From assembly GCA_037833965.1 (NCBI GenBank), contig AP031358.1:9556001-9620000 (forward strand): DNA of 64,000 nucleotides, written 5' to 3'. Origin of the DNA: Marchantia polymorpha subsp. ruderalis. Its lineage: Eukaryota > Streptophyta > Marchantiopsida > Marchantiales > Marchantiaceae. How positions within the stretch are numbered: position 1 is the first letter of the stretch; each line of letters starts with the position of its first letter. A program made the translations under genes and the position numbers. Below the pieces are notes generated by a model that saw nothing but the letters and a program-made list of their open reading frames with translations, searched no databases and had not been told where the DNA came from. Shown here piece by piece: positions 9,503-21,338 of the stretch.

Positions 9503-10860
9503 TTGAATTACTCTTTTTTTAAAATTGAGAACATAGTACAATACTTTTGCACTATGAGGTTAAATTCAAATTTTAGAATTTAAGTGATTATTTACAGTTA
9601 TAATTTTTTCCCTCAAAAATAAAATTTATTTTTTATTTATTATGTCTTTTATACAATTTTTCAACACATTTACATTCTAACTTTTCATAACCATTCTTAT
9701 CATAAACATGATATTACTTAACCGTGAGTGTTGTTTTCTTTTTATATTTAGATAATAATTCCATCTTGTGTAATCTGATATGGTTAAGAACCAAGTTTCT
9801 TGCAAGTAATTTCATTGGATATTGTGACTTATTGAACGTACTGTGACAGCTACTTAAATAAGGGGCAAAGGTTGTATTTGTTTCACGCACACACTTTGGA
9901 AACATTACGTTATATCCGGTTAAATCATGCAACTAGATTTTTCCATCCGCTATATTACACAGCATAATATGTCGTTTTACGTAACACGTTGTCGAACCAT
10001 TATTTGATTAGAAGAAGCGAAACATCAACTTTTTAATGACACGTATTCCCGTATCTTTCCTTCAGTACATTTGAATGTAGATTAAAGTTCCCTTCTAGTC
10101 TACCATCAAGTACTAATAATAAGTTACGTAATTTAAACGAAAGGTGGGGATTGAGTTGTTCAAATTTTGAAAGTTTACCATTCGTTGAACAATCGATTTT
10201 AATAACCGCCTAAAGGATGATAACAAACTTTAAGACGGACTTTTGTACTTTTCCAAATTCCTTTTTATATTATTATAGAGACTACTTTCTTCTTTATGTA
10301 TTTAATGAGCAGCCCAGTATGTCAACAGCCGCTAATATCAATTTCAGATGGAGGAAGCTTCAGTAATTCGACGCTTCACAGCAGTAATCTTAGTCCACAG
10401 TGGCACATAACTTAGTGAAAGCCTTCACAAGAAGTAATGCTACGGTGAATTCTGTTGATAGGGTGCTTGCATTAGAGTACATTTAACTCGGTGAAACTTT
10501 CATTGGTGCAACGGCAAAAATTTCCCCTGGTTCTTGTCTACATTATTAGGAATTGAGTAAGAGCAACTGTGAAGCGATGCGGAGCCAAGAGGACTTGTCC
10601 TGCCGGTAGGGGAAAAATCCTGTACCGTTTCACTAAACTGTGAGTTCAAACTCCTAGGTATTTCAAAAACCACAAGCAACACTTCACTGGTCTACCATCT
10701 TGCGAAAGATCCCAACCGACGACTATTGACAACCGAAGAAACGATAGAAAACGAATACACCATATCATGAAGTGATCTAAATCTTACAGCAGTGAAGCAC
10801 TTCCATGTCTCATTTGTGAGATGAGGTGAAAATTAAACCAATAGTAGCTTACAAGCTGAG
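9503..10860. other. Intergenic DNA, no gene seen
   Basis: AT-rich to about 10.3 kb, then of average composition. I find no exon with convincing splice sites. The right part may contain transcribed 3' flank of the PhoD-like gene. Confidence 0.4.
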
Positions 10861-11106
10861 AATTTTACAAACTTGATATCAATTCCTGTACAGTTCTTGG
10901 AAAGACCGAGGACATTACATCGCAGCCTTCCAAAACCAAGTAAAACATGGGATGGTTTTAGTCCTCGTCAACGACCTTATACAACACCAGATGATCAGTC
11001 CGGCTTTTGGTTTGGCTCACGGCGTCTTCGGGCTCTGAGCAATTTAAAGGTCATGTAACCCAAGAGAAAGGGTGACATTGTCAACACTGCAATCACAAAT
11101 TTACAA

Positions 11107-11240
11107 TCAGCTGAAAAGCTCTCAGAAAACTTTCAAAACAAATAAGCAAGATTAACAAAACTTAAACAATTCAATCACTAATTAACTATCAGCTGAAAAA
11201 GCTCTCAGCAGACTCTGAAAACAAATAAGCAAGATTACCC
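11107..11240. repeat. Tandem duplication in the 3' flank of the PhoD-like gene
   Basis: The block at 11107-11155 recurs at 11189-11238 with small changes; both hold GCTCTCAG and ACAAATAAGCAAGATTA. It lies just downstream of the PhoD stop (minus strand), probably inside the 3' UTR. Confidence 0.65.
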
Positions 11241-11272
11241 ATGCTAAAACATTTCAGATTCAACTTCAACAT

Positions 11273-14200
11273 TCAATCAGAAAACTTTGAGCTTTTCTTT
11301 ACACTGCTTCTGCAAATCATCACAAGGCAAACAGTATTACCAAAGGATGTCCCGAAAAAAGCGTAAGCCAGCAGATATTTCCGAGTCCACGGTAGATCCA
11401 CATCCAGCGTGCAATGCCTCCTTACTTCACCTCGTTGTAAAGGTTGTGTGTTGAGTGCTCCAGGCTGTAAAATCGACAAGGGCACTTCTGTTCCTGACAC
11501 TGTTGTTCCAAAGATATCTCTTACACTCATTTTTATCATTACCGGATCGGCATCCCAATCGATCTCTATACTTCCAAAATTCCGTTTTCCTGAAACAGCG
11601 CTTCGAACATGTGCAATGATTACATTAGTGACAAGTAATCCGCACAAAACAACATAACGTGTGAAAACCACTCTAAGTGCGCGTCTCAACTCACTTTCTA
11701 TTTGCATTGATTAGGAAGCAGAATACTCTGAACAAACGGATGTAGGATTGCCATGTTTCATACCGTAGACACATGACTTGTATCTGCATTGTGAATTGTA
11801 AACGCGCATAGTATTGGGCACAAACCATGCCGCAAATCTTATAACAAACGCCACTAATGGATTTGTCAGTTCCTCCACGGCTTGTGTAAGTCCACTTGAT
11901 GTCAAATCGTAAATGGGATATCCCACTGGTCCACAATCGAAACGGCTTATTTCACAAAAATGAACATCTCCGCTAAGAAATATTACTCCACTAACCTGTA
12001 AACACACCGAAGGAAATTTTCAACGTCAATACAGAAGGAATGCAGAGGATGAAGGTATACAAAAGGTTACCTTTTTGACCAGAACCTCGATGTGAAATTC
12101 ATGACAACATCTCAATGTGGTACTCAAGTAACAAGATACGTAACCTTGACAAGCTAACTTGTTAGCAGATTCTGTAATTCATTATTCATCAATGATTAAT
12201 TGGAAAAAAAGTAGACGCTCAAAATGATGTGATTTGTATGAAGTTTACCATTCAGACTTAAGTTCGAAGATAAAGAAAAGCACAATCAAAGGATAGGAGG
12301 ACTGCATTACAAACATTGTTGTCAGCGATCAGTTTGAACAAACGCTCCTGCTCCGCCGGAAAATTGGACCACGACTCAACGTGAAAAAAGGGTTGAACCA
12401 CTGCAGACACATTTGATACCACCTGTAACCAATCACAATTCTAATTAATTCTTCCCATCAGGTACGCAATAAGAATCCAGTAGAAAATTTCAGGTCTAGA
12501 CACCATACTCAGGTCTAGAAACAAGACTGAAGACAGAAAATATAAGTAAACTTTGAAGCAATCTATAAGAGGAATTGACTTGTTTAAGATTCAATGATCG
12601 ATTGGCAAAACTGAAGCAACTCACCTGTATGGATGAGGCGATTATAGTGATTTGAGAATCTCCTTTTCTCAACTCCTGCTCAAACCATGCCCATTGCGTC
12701 TCCCCTAGCATTGCACCATTGCTCCCCAGAGGATCTCTATGATACCTGGTATCCAAAAGAATCACCTATTGGACAATGGCTTCAGAATATCTTATCAGGT
12801 TGTGATTTATGATTGTGAGCACAGTCACAGGGACATAAACCTAAAGACTATTCACTCTTCAATATGACTACTCTTCTCGGCAGTTGTTATCTAACATCTC
12901 TAGTATTTAATGCCTGGAATTTTTCCAGACGATGTGAAAAATGTACGTGCTCGTGATTTGAACCAAAGTTGTTTCAGGGTAACATACTAAACGATACAGA
13001 CATTGCATGAATTTACTGGTTTGTACATTTTTCGGCATTGTCTAATCAAGTAAGAGTAAATTTAAAAGTTTACCTTCACTCGCTTTCCTTTAGGTCCGTA
13101 TAAGTAAGATGCATACACACCCTTCTGTTTGCGCCTGCGCAGTTCTACACAGGGTAAGCCATTCATGATTGTTGTTCCATGAAGATGATATTCATCTTGG
13201 GTCAAGAATTGCATAGCAAAAACAGGATCCGTTCGTCTTCGAGAACAACTCTTACACCAGCTAAGAATCATCATCTTACGACTCTTACGATCTTTCGTTA
13301 CCTATCGCGAGAAATTTTGAAAACATCTAAAGTCGGTCAGCAGATAATTGCATTACTAAACAATTCTGTGACATTCAGATTCTAATGCTAAAGCTTTATT
13401 AAGAAGCAGGCCTCTCAACTTGACAATAACCTGGAAGTAACAGAGGGTGAGAAACTTGGAATTTATACAAAGTTGAGGTGGAGAGATGCACCTTGGACTA
13501 TCCTTAGGCTCATCAAAAAAGTCAAGCATAAGTTTCTGACTGACATCTTTTGTTGACAACTCCTTCCCAGCGTCGTTCAATCCATAGTCGTGGTCATCCC
13601 ATGTTCCAATAATCTGCATGACCATGTTTAGTCGTAGGAATGAGAATACATCCAAATCATGACAGTGATAACAGACATTTTTTCAATAGGCATTCGTCTT
13701 TAGGCAAAAGTAATATGGACAAGAATTAAATCAGAAACATTATTTCACGAACAAAATATGGCATTATATTGTGGACATGGATACAAATAGGGCAATCAAC
13801 CATCAGAAGGTGACACAAAAGGAAAAAGATGAATTGATGAAAGACTGAAGGGTATAGATCTTAGCACATGATCGTCTATCTGTAAATACAAAAATTTCAG
13901 CTTCCCGACAGTAAAATTAAAAGCCTCAATTAAGTTCAATGAAACTAAATTAAATTAAGTCACATTATAGGAAATGATTTTGCTATGGAATAAATTCCAG
14001 AGATTACAAATGTTAGTGAGCTACACATCTCTTTTGCAAGATGCTGGTACACTACAACATTTCCAATGTTGAATTCAGTTAAAAAATTCATGTTCTTTCT
14101 TTAAGAACGTGAAATTCTTTCTTCTTCATGTTCTTTATTCTTAAGTACAATCAGCAATTAACGTCTTAGAAGTCGTTGCTCTAAACGACAATTGTTAGGT

Positions 14201-15163
14201 TATGTACTGTCTGTGTCGGAAACCTTCTTTGCAAATTTCAGTCCCGATCTAACAATTACATGCTTGACAACAACAATTCACACGTGTTTAAGCAACAAAG
14301 TGGAAACACCCAACACAAAATCCACGCAACTCTTACAAAGAACCACACACTGGGATGCAGTGTGATAACAGACCAAGCTAACGACGTTAAATTAATTAAC
14401 ACGAAAAACAAATAAACTCATTCAAAGGGTAGATTTGACTCATATTTTGTAAAGAACTCAATTCGAGAATCTCACTTGAGCTGTCCTGCGAAGGGCTTCA
14501 TAACCAGATTTGTTTTTGGCAATCATGTACTTTTGTTCCATCACTTCTGCTGAGACGGGCCAAAAACGAGGGGTGTTCTTGAACGGACCGGAAGTTCGTT
14601 TCCGCCCAATAAACCGAACGGGAAGCTTGGCATCTGCGTATATATTATCTCCCAGCCATATGAACAACGAGGGGTCGAAGTTTGAAATTGCCGTCCAGAT
14701 GGGCTGCATAAGATCGGGGATTTGTGTTTCCCAAACGGTTTAGAGTCAGTGAGTATGCTTCCAATCAAACTTCAGAACAGTATGCTTTTCCCTGAGGGAC
14801 AAGTCACTTGTAGCTAATATTTCATTCAATACAAGCCTCCATCCATTACGAAACGATTAACTTGAAGCGAGACAACATCAAACCCAAAATCACAAGATTT
14901 ACCAGGCTAGTGACTGACTGGAGAACAAGAAATAATTTATTCAATCATCATGAAAGCCTTCGTCTCCTCACCTGAGGGGCACTCTGATTGGCACAAGAGC
15001 CGAATGCAATTCGAGATACAACTCGATCTTCCTGTTTCAGCCCATAACCGGGTAATCTTTGTGCAGAATTCGCACTTAGAATCGGTGAAAAATGAAACTG
15101 CCATATTATATACAAAACCAAAAGTAAGCGGCTGCCTCCCATTGATTTGCAGCCGCGCCCCAT
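11273..15163 (-). CDS. PhoD-like alkaline phosphatase (metallophosphatase), 466 aa
   Basis: Eight exons join in frame: 15163-14972, 14703-14476, 13613-13492, 13134-13074, 12765-12625, 12422-12315, 11995-11764, 11589-11273. All junctions are GT-AG and the 1401 coding bases end in TGA or TAA-type stop without gaps. Residues 8-32 form a hydrophobic signal sequence. Metal-site motifs of the PhoD family follow: F-G-S-C-A-N near 54-59, W-L-G-D-N-I-Y-A-D near 80-88, G-T-W-D-D-H-D-Y-G near 143-151 and S-G-D-V-H near 292-296. A hydrophobic stretch about 20 residues from the C terminus may anchor the protein. The family hydrolyses phosphomono- or diesters with Fe and Ca in bacteria; in plants an ER or extracellular role in phosphate recovery is likely but not shown here. 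The first ATG was chosen because it precedes the signal sequence. Another coding-like unit ends 10 bp upstream. Confidence 0.9.
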
Positions 15164-15173
15164 CCACTCTCAA

Positions 15174-15605
15174 TTAGAGAGTTTCTTCCTCGTTTCCACC
15201 GGTCAGGTCACTCGAGTACTCCTGCACGTTTTTTCCATGTAAATTAAACTTCTATCACAGATAGACATTAATTGCAGGCAAACCTTCTTCATCCGAGTGT
15301 TTTCCACGTTGTGCAGGTAAGAACGCACATATTTTAACAGGCCAGGGTTCTGCTTGAACTCAATACGGTATCGGGAAGTACGGCAATAATCTCGAATTTG
15401 GGAGCAATACAAACATGGAATCAGCCTCAACATGTTCTCCTCTTGTTGGTATAGTTAGATTCAATGAAATTATTCAAAATGGAAAGCTGCGTTCACCGTT
15501 GTAGACGCTTTGATGACACTTGTTGGAAATTTGTCCATCCACGGGCAGTTGCATTCGGATATGATAAATTTGGTCGCATCAGCATCCTTGTGTTGAAACC
15601 TTAGC
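15174..15605 (-). CDS. 3' part of an unidentified spliced gene abutting PhoD
   Basis: Three exons can be joined in one frame on the minus strand: about 15593-15500, 15445 to 15285, and 15221-15174. Together they encode roughly 100 residues with cysteine pairs in the first half (C-N-C-P-W and C-L-Y-C), a basic helix-like middle (R-Y-R-I-E-F-K) and an acidic C terminus ending E-E-E-T-L. I do not recognise the protein. Upstream exons are uncertain; an open frame at 15822-15601 and an ATG near 15956 are candidates. The TAA at 15174-15176 lies 10 bp before the PhoD ATG, on the same strand, which leaves no room for a separate promoter or poly(A) site. The two may share one mRNA, or this unit may be the leader of PhoD. 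Confidence 0.4.
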
Positions 15606-17130
15606 CAATTTTAACCACTGGCACTTCGATATGCTCACATCCACTCACCCCATCGTCCAGTGCACGCAACTCTGCAATATCAGAATATGAGGACCATGAG
15701 GACAAGAGACCGTGCGCATTGCGGAAGTACGCGAGGGAATGAATTGAAGTTTCGTTCAAGCGGCCGCAAACTCGAATGGCGAAGCAAAATTCGGATACAG
15801 CTATAGATGGGAGGAAATGCATGCTCCGCGGACAAGCCGGACAAAAATATCAAGGAGATTCCCCAAATTAACAGCTAACGACATGCACACAATCAGAATA
15901 TGCCGAGCCGGAACCTTGTGCTTCCTGCCCTCTGTCGTCACAAGCTTCACCGACATACGACCGCGGAAGGATCAAAGACTTCCAAGTCAGCACTTCAAAC
16001 CTTCCTCTCCTAACAACTGTCAAAACCCAGTAAACGTAGCCGGACCCGAACGCGTAGGCAGGCAGTAGCGTAGCGTAATTAGAAAACAAGACGCCTCTCT
16101 GTCGCTGAGTCGCGCACTTCACCTCGGTTCAGCACATTCAACTCGGCAGTATCCCAAGTCAACAAAGGTGCATCACATCTGACGGCAAAGATCGAGCACG
16201 TTGCTGCACGCACGACTTCCTCCTGCTCCACTCGTCCATCGATTCATTCATGCATTCCGTCCCGTGCGTATTGGCCTTCCTCGGAGTGCCCTAGTCGTTG
16301 CCTCCATTTTATTTCGCCCTTCACAAGAACGTCGTCTTCGTCTTCGTCCTCGACCTCGTCCTTCTACTTCTGCTGCTCGCCATCATGGTGGCAGTGGTGC
16401 CCCTTTTCCCCTTCCTCCCTCGCTGCCGCCGGTATGCAACGAACGGCCATTCGGACATCCGGATTCGACTGCTCGCTTGCAAACACAGAAAGAAAAGCCG
16501 CAAAAGGCGTGCAATTTCACGTCGAGCCAAGCAGCGAACGTGAAAGCCGAGGATCCTTCGACAGATGTCGCCCGCGCCTCGCTTTCTTGACACGTGGCCT
16601 CCTGCTTCTGCCACGTGCTCACCTCGCTCGTACAACTCACCAGGTTGAGTCTGGCGGGTCCTTCTGCTCTGCAACCATCGAACGAAGTACTGTAATGGAG
16701 ATCATCATTTGAGTGTGAACGTTGTCGTGCAGAAGCGGTGCTATCCTTCGTATTTTGATGAGACTGAGCACCATTTCTCCCGTCCCCGTCCTGAGTAGCC
16801 ATTTCCTGAAGTGCGCGAACAGAACAAGATTTTGCCACTGCTCATGAAGGCAGGCTCCTGTGGTCAAGTATTATTCCGGTTCGGAGCGCAGTTCTGCGGA
16901 TGTGGTGAAGCTTTATATTTTATTAAAGCGGAAGGTTTCGTCTTTCTTTCTTGCGCCGAGTCGAACCATGTAGGACTTGTACAAAGGTTGAATAGATGTG
17001 ACGTCCCTGGCCGCTTGACTCCTTCACCTTCACGATTCCATAGATGCAACTTAGAAAAGTCTCAGCTACCCAAAGGAAACAAATATCTAAAACCCTCGAT
17101 AGCGGAATCCACCATCTACACCTAGGTCGG
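15606..17130. other. GC-richer upstream region, promoter and possible 5' exons
   Basis: Open frames exist on both strands here because the composition is GC-rich and stops are rare. Some minus-strand frames near 15.6-16.1 kb look coding and may be first exons of the unit that abuts PhoD. None carries a motif I recognise. No frame on the plus strand is convincing. Confidence 0.35.
16591..16617. promoter_or_regulatory. Inverted pair of G-boxes (CACGTG)
   Basis: CACGTG at 16591-16596 and 16612-16617, in the contexts ACACGTGGC and GCCACGTGC, form an inverted pair. ACACGTGGC is the classical abscisic-acid response core bound by bZIP factors. The pair lies about 1.4 kb upstream of PhoD and several hundred bases upstream of the unidentified unit. 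Confidence 0.55.
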
Positions 17131-20100
17131 AAGCTCCATTACACAAATATATAATAAACTTAAATAACCTGTGTGATTCGGGCGATAAGTTGTTGGAATC
17201 CTTCTGTTTGGCACTCGTTCAATCTTCATGTCTTGGGTTCTTCGCAGTTAGCTTGGTATTCCGTGCTGCCACTATGAACCAATTTCACATTGGGGCTTAG
17301 AGAAATGGAAAGCATTGGACATGAATCTTACTGCCAAGACACCTTATTAAAGCTTGTTCATCGAACTGTGGTCATGTATCACATGGTTCATATATAATCA
17401 TTCCATTTTTCAACTCCAGGCTCAAATTGTCACACTTTTACGGCTGGACTATATCATTAGACAATGTAGTAATTATACATACTCACTCCCATTGTGCTCT
17501 CTTGCAACCCTATGTTTAACACTGTTTCAAGAGCATACATATATAAAATATCAGAGAGGTTGCTAGAGTTTTATCACTAATCAAATCTACCCTATGAGCT
17601 CTCTATGGCTTAAATGTCATTTCACATGGTTGAGCAATTGTTTTCCAGTTTAAGTGTGCGACTAGACTATGTGACTCTTTGATTGTTTGTATTTGCCATG
17701 CCTCTTTAATTAGTTCTTTTCTCTGCAACTTGGATAATGATAATCTAATATTTTTTTCCATATTTAGCTTACGCACATTGTGGAGATCTTATACAAATTC
17801 ATCATATGTTTATTACTTGATTTTCAAGTTTCATTTCGTATGCTTGAGAATGTTGAAGCATAGAATATGGTCTACTTCAATCACCAAAATATGTGTAAAT
17901 ATTATTCCAAATTTTAGGTTGACTCAAGGCTTACACGTATAATGTTTTCATCGAAATTGCTTGTCATATTTCGCATATGTTTTAACGAGTTATTTGATCA
18001 AATGTTCGTATAAATATACTTCCATTGATAACTGTGTTGTGATTTGTATTCTCGTATCGTCTATTGTAATATGATCTATACATCAAGATTAAATATGTCA
18101 AATTTATTATATGATTATGTTACTACACAAATGAAAATTTATAAGATATAATATAATTATTTTTTTGAGAAAAAATGCTTTTGTGTTTAAAAATTTAAAT
18201 TTATACAAAAGACATATTTTTAATTATATAACATTTACATGATGTTTAAATAGTGTGTGTATACAGAATACAAAACTTATCTTATCCTACTTTAAAAAAA
18301 GTGGATGGAGTTTTAATTCATTTAAAAAAAATCTGTTGAATAATCAAAAAGATAATAACCAAGAGAATAAGAAAAAACTTTTCCTACGTCCAAATTAAAA
18401 AAACCATACCAAACATATCATATCAAAATTGAAGTTGGATACAAGATTCTCTCACTAGTTGTATATCTGATTCATAAGATATGAATTTTGTACTTACTTT
18501 CTTTACAGGTGTTATCCTTTGAAAAAACGTACTGACAAAAACATCAGAAAAAACCTTTTTAATTATTTTAAATTATAAAAGAGTCTCATTTGAAAATATC
18601 ATACAGCTGGACCAGTTTTAGTCTAAGCTGCATATTATTATTAATAATCATTTGAGATCTCTCAGTTTTGAAATATAGATATATCAAATTTGATTACATG
18701 TTTGAAATCATTTTGGAATATATATATATATATGAGGAATTAATCAACACGATTGATTTCAAAAGAGCTATAGTCATGAATTCTGTATGAGATTGTAATT
18801 TGAAAATCTATTGATATACTTTTGAAAGAAAAACCTACATTTACACTTCGACATAAAAAATAATAGTAAAGTTTGTAAAACTGGTTTATGTACTTTTGGA
18901 TATAATATTTACATTTCAATTTCAACATGAAAATCAATACTACATTTTTAAACGCGATATAAATATATTGTTTATTTCAACAAATTTAATTGTATGTATT
19001 ATAATTTAAGACATATTTGAATAAATTTTAGCTGTAATTGAGAATCTGAGTCGCTAATTCAAAAAATATTATAGGAAATTTAAAAATATATATATAAAAA
19101 AAATATCACGCAAAAGATTTAAATAAGTTGTTTACCAAGTTCACCAAGAACAACTTATAACATTTCAAAATGTCATTGTTTGTATAAACTACAATTAAAT
19201 AAAAGTAAAAAACAAAAGAAAAATTATAGCCAATAAAGTATATAAAAACAACATTGGCAATTTAAAGATCATACATTATTTTTTACCTTTATTGGAAATA
19301 TAATATATGAATGTCAATTTCTCTTTGAAGGAATAACAAAACATAAAACATGATACCTTTTTTTGAATAAAAACAATATGTATGAAAAATATGAAGCAAA
19401 TTTAGTGTAACATGTTTGAATCATTTATATATAATTTCAATTTATTTACAAACAATGTTGTGATATCTTTTGGCATGATAGATTGTCTCACTCTAGATTT
19501 TGAGACTTAATAGATAATGTTATTGGGAAATTAAAATATATAATGACACTTTTTATCAATTGGGATCAATTTTTTAAAAATTATTTCATAGAAGAAAGTG
19601 AGGTAAATCATTTCAAATATGCATTTTATTGATAATTAACTTGATAATTGCAATGAAATATATGTATGTGTGTTTGTTTATTTATTTAAAACGTCCTAAT
19701 TCATTTTTTATGGAGTCAATATTAATATAATTTAATGATCAATTATGATATTAATTTAACATATTTGAACGCTTATAAATTCTATTTATAAAACATAGTC
19801 AAATTCCAGAAAACAATTTTAAAATCAATAGAAATATGCAATGTGTTTGTTATTATTATTTTTGAATGTAAAAAACTTTTTTTAAAAGAAGTTTGTTGAA
19901 TATTCGATTTATATTTTTTCACAAGTTCAAAATATTCAAACCTAAACTTTAAGAAAATATTTCAGTGAAAATCAGATTTTCATAATAAAATCCTAGTCAA
20001 TTTTTTTTAATCAATCCTTATAAAATAAAAATTAACAATTTATTCATATAGTTGTGTAATTTTTTAACATGTTTGATAATCTTTTAAATAATAAGATAAT

Positions 20101-21338
20101 TAGAATTAATTACATTGCACATAACATCTTCTTTTATTGATTTCAAATAACTTTCCAAATTTCATACTTTGTTTCTATAATCAAACTTCATAATTTTACA
20201 ATACATCTGCAGTAATTAATTTTACTGCAGATAAGTATCTGCAGTATTTTCCTCTTGAAGTCCGCAATATTTCAAAACTTTTATTTGATAAAATTGCAAA
20301 TTTTTACTTAAATATTTACAAAGTAAATTTTGTAGAGTATTTTACTCTGTATATTAAAGATTTTTTTCTCAAACCACAAATTTTTGATTTGTTAGTATTT
20401 CATTACATGCTTTTAAATTGAAACTCTCATCTTATGATGTTAGTATTCAATTATTAAGGGTTTGTTATAGGGCAATAAATAGTTAAAAAATTTCTAAGAT
20501 TTATGAATAATTATTCTATTAAAATTTAAATTCTTTTATTTATATAATTTTCAATTCAATTTAAACAAACTATCTAGTTATAAGGTATAAAACCAATGAA
20601 TGTTAATAATTCCAACAAGCAACGCTATTCTGATTTTTATAAATGTAAATATAACATGAAATTAAGTAATCATTTGTTTATTCATATGAATTGCAAAATA
20701 AATAGATATAATAATATTATTTTTTAGTTAATGAATATATGTTTTGACTACCTAGATGTTTAAGATAGAGCATTATGGATTAGAATGAACATTTTGGTAA
20801 GGTTGCATCTATATAAGTCCACATTTTTCACACAAAATTTCAAGTGTGAAAGTATTCAATTTGGTATTGTTTTAAATTACTTCGCAATGGATGGTTCAGA
20901 TCTTGTTGTAGAACATGATGAACGGTAAAGATAGATCCGTTAGTTCGATTGATCTGCTTGAACAGAGAAGTTTGATAATCCTCACCATTGTGTGCAACAT
21001 CAACATATGAAAATTGTCATGTCAATATGTGTGATGAGAGTAAAAACAAACAAAGCTAGTCATGTTGAATCTTTAGAGTTTTGATCTACTCTATGTGCTC
21101 GCTCACGAATTTCATCATTGCTAGATTATATTTTATAATTAAATTTTTTATTTACTATATTACTACTAACTTTTACATAGTATGAAAATGCAATTTAATC
21201 TAATTTGCGTGAATTTTAACTAAAACTAGTTTTTTTATGATAATAAAAAAAATTATGTTATCAAATACATTCTAAATAAATAAAAATAACTCTCTTAATT
21301 ATGAGCAATCACTAAATATAAACGACGTTGATCTTGGC
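17131..21338. other. 4.2 kb of very AT-rich intergenic DNA
   Basis: Long runs of A and T with few G or C, especially from 18.0 to 21.3 kb. All open frames are short and of low complexity. I see no gene, tRNA, LTR or terminal inverted repeat. Strongly decayed transposons are the likely source. Confidence 0.5.

Noticed and set aside
16201..16838. Long frames on both strands (129-151 codons) near 16.2-16.8 kb
   Set aside because: GC-rich sequence opens several frames at once. The peptides are arginine- and serine-rich without motifs and overlap one another.
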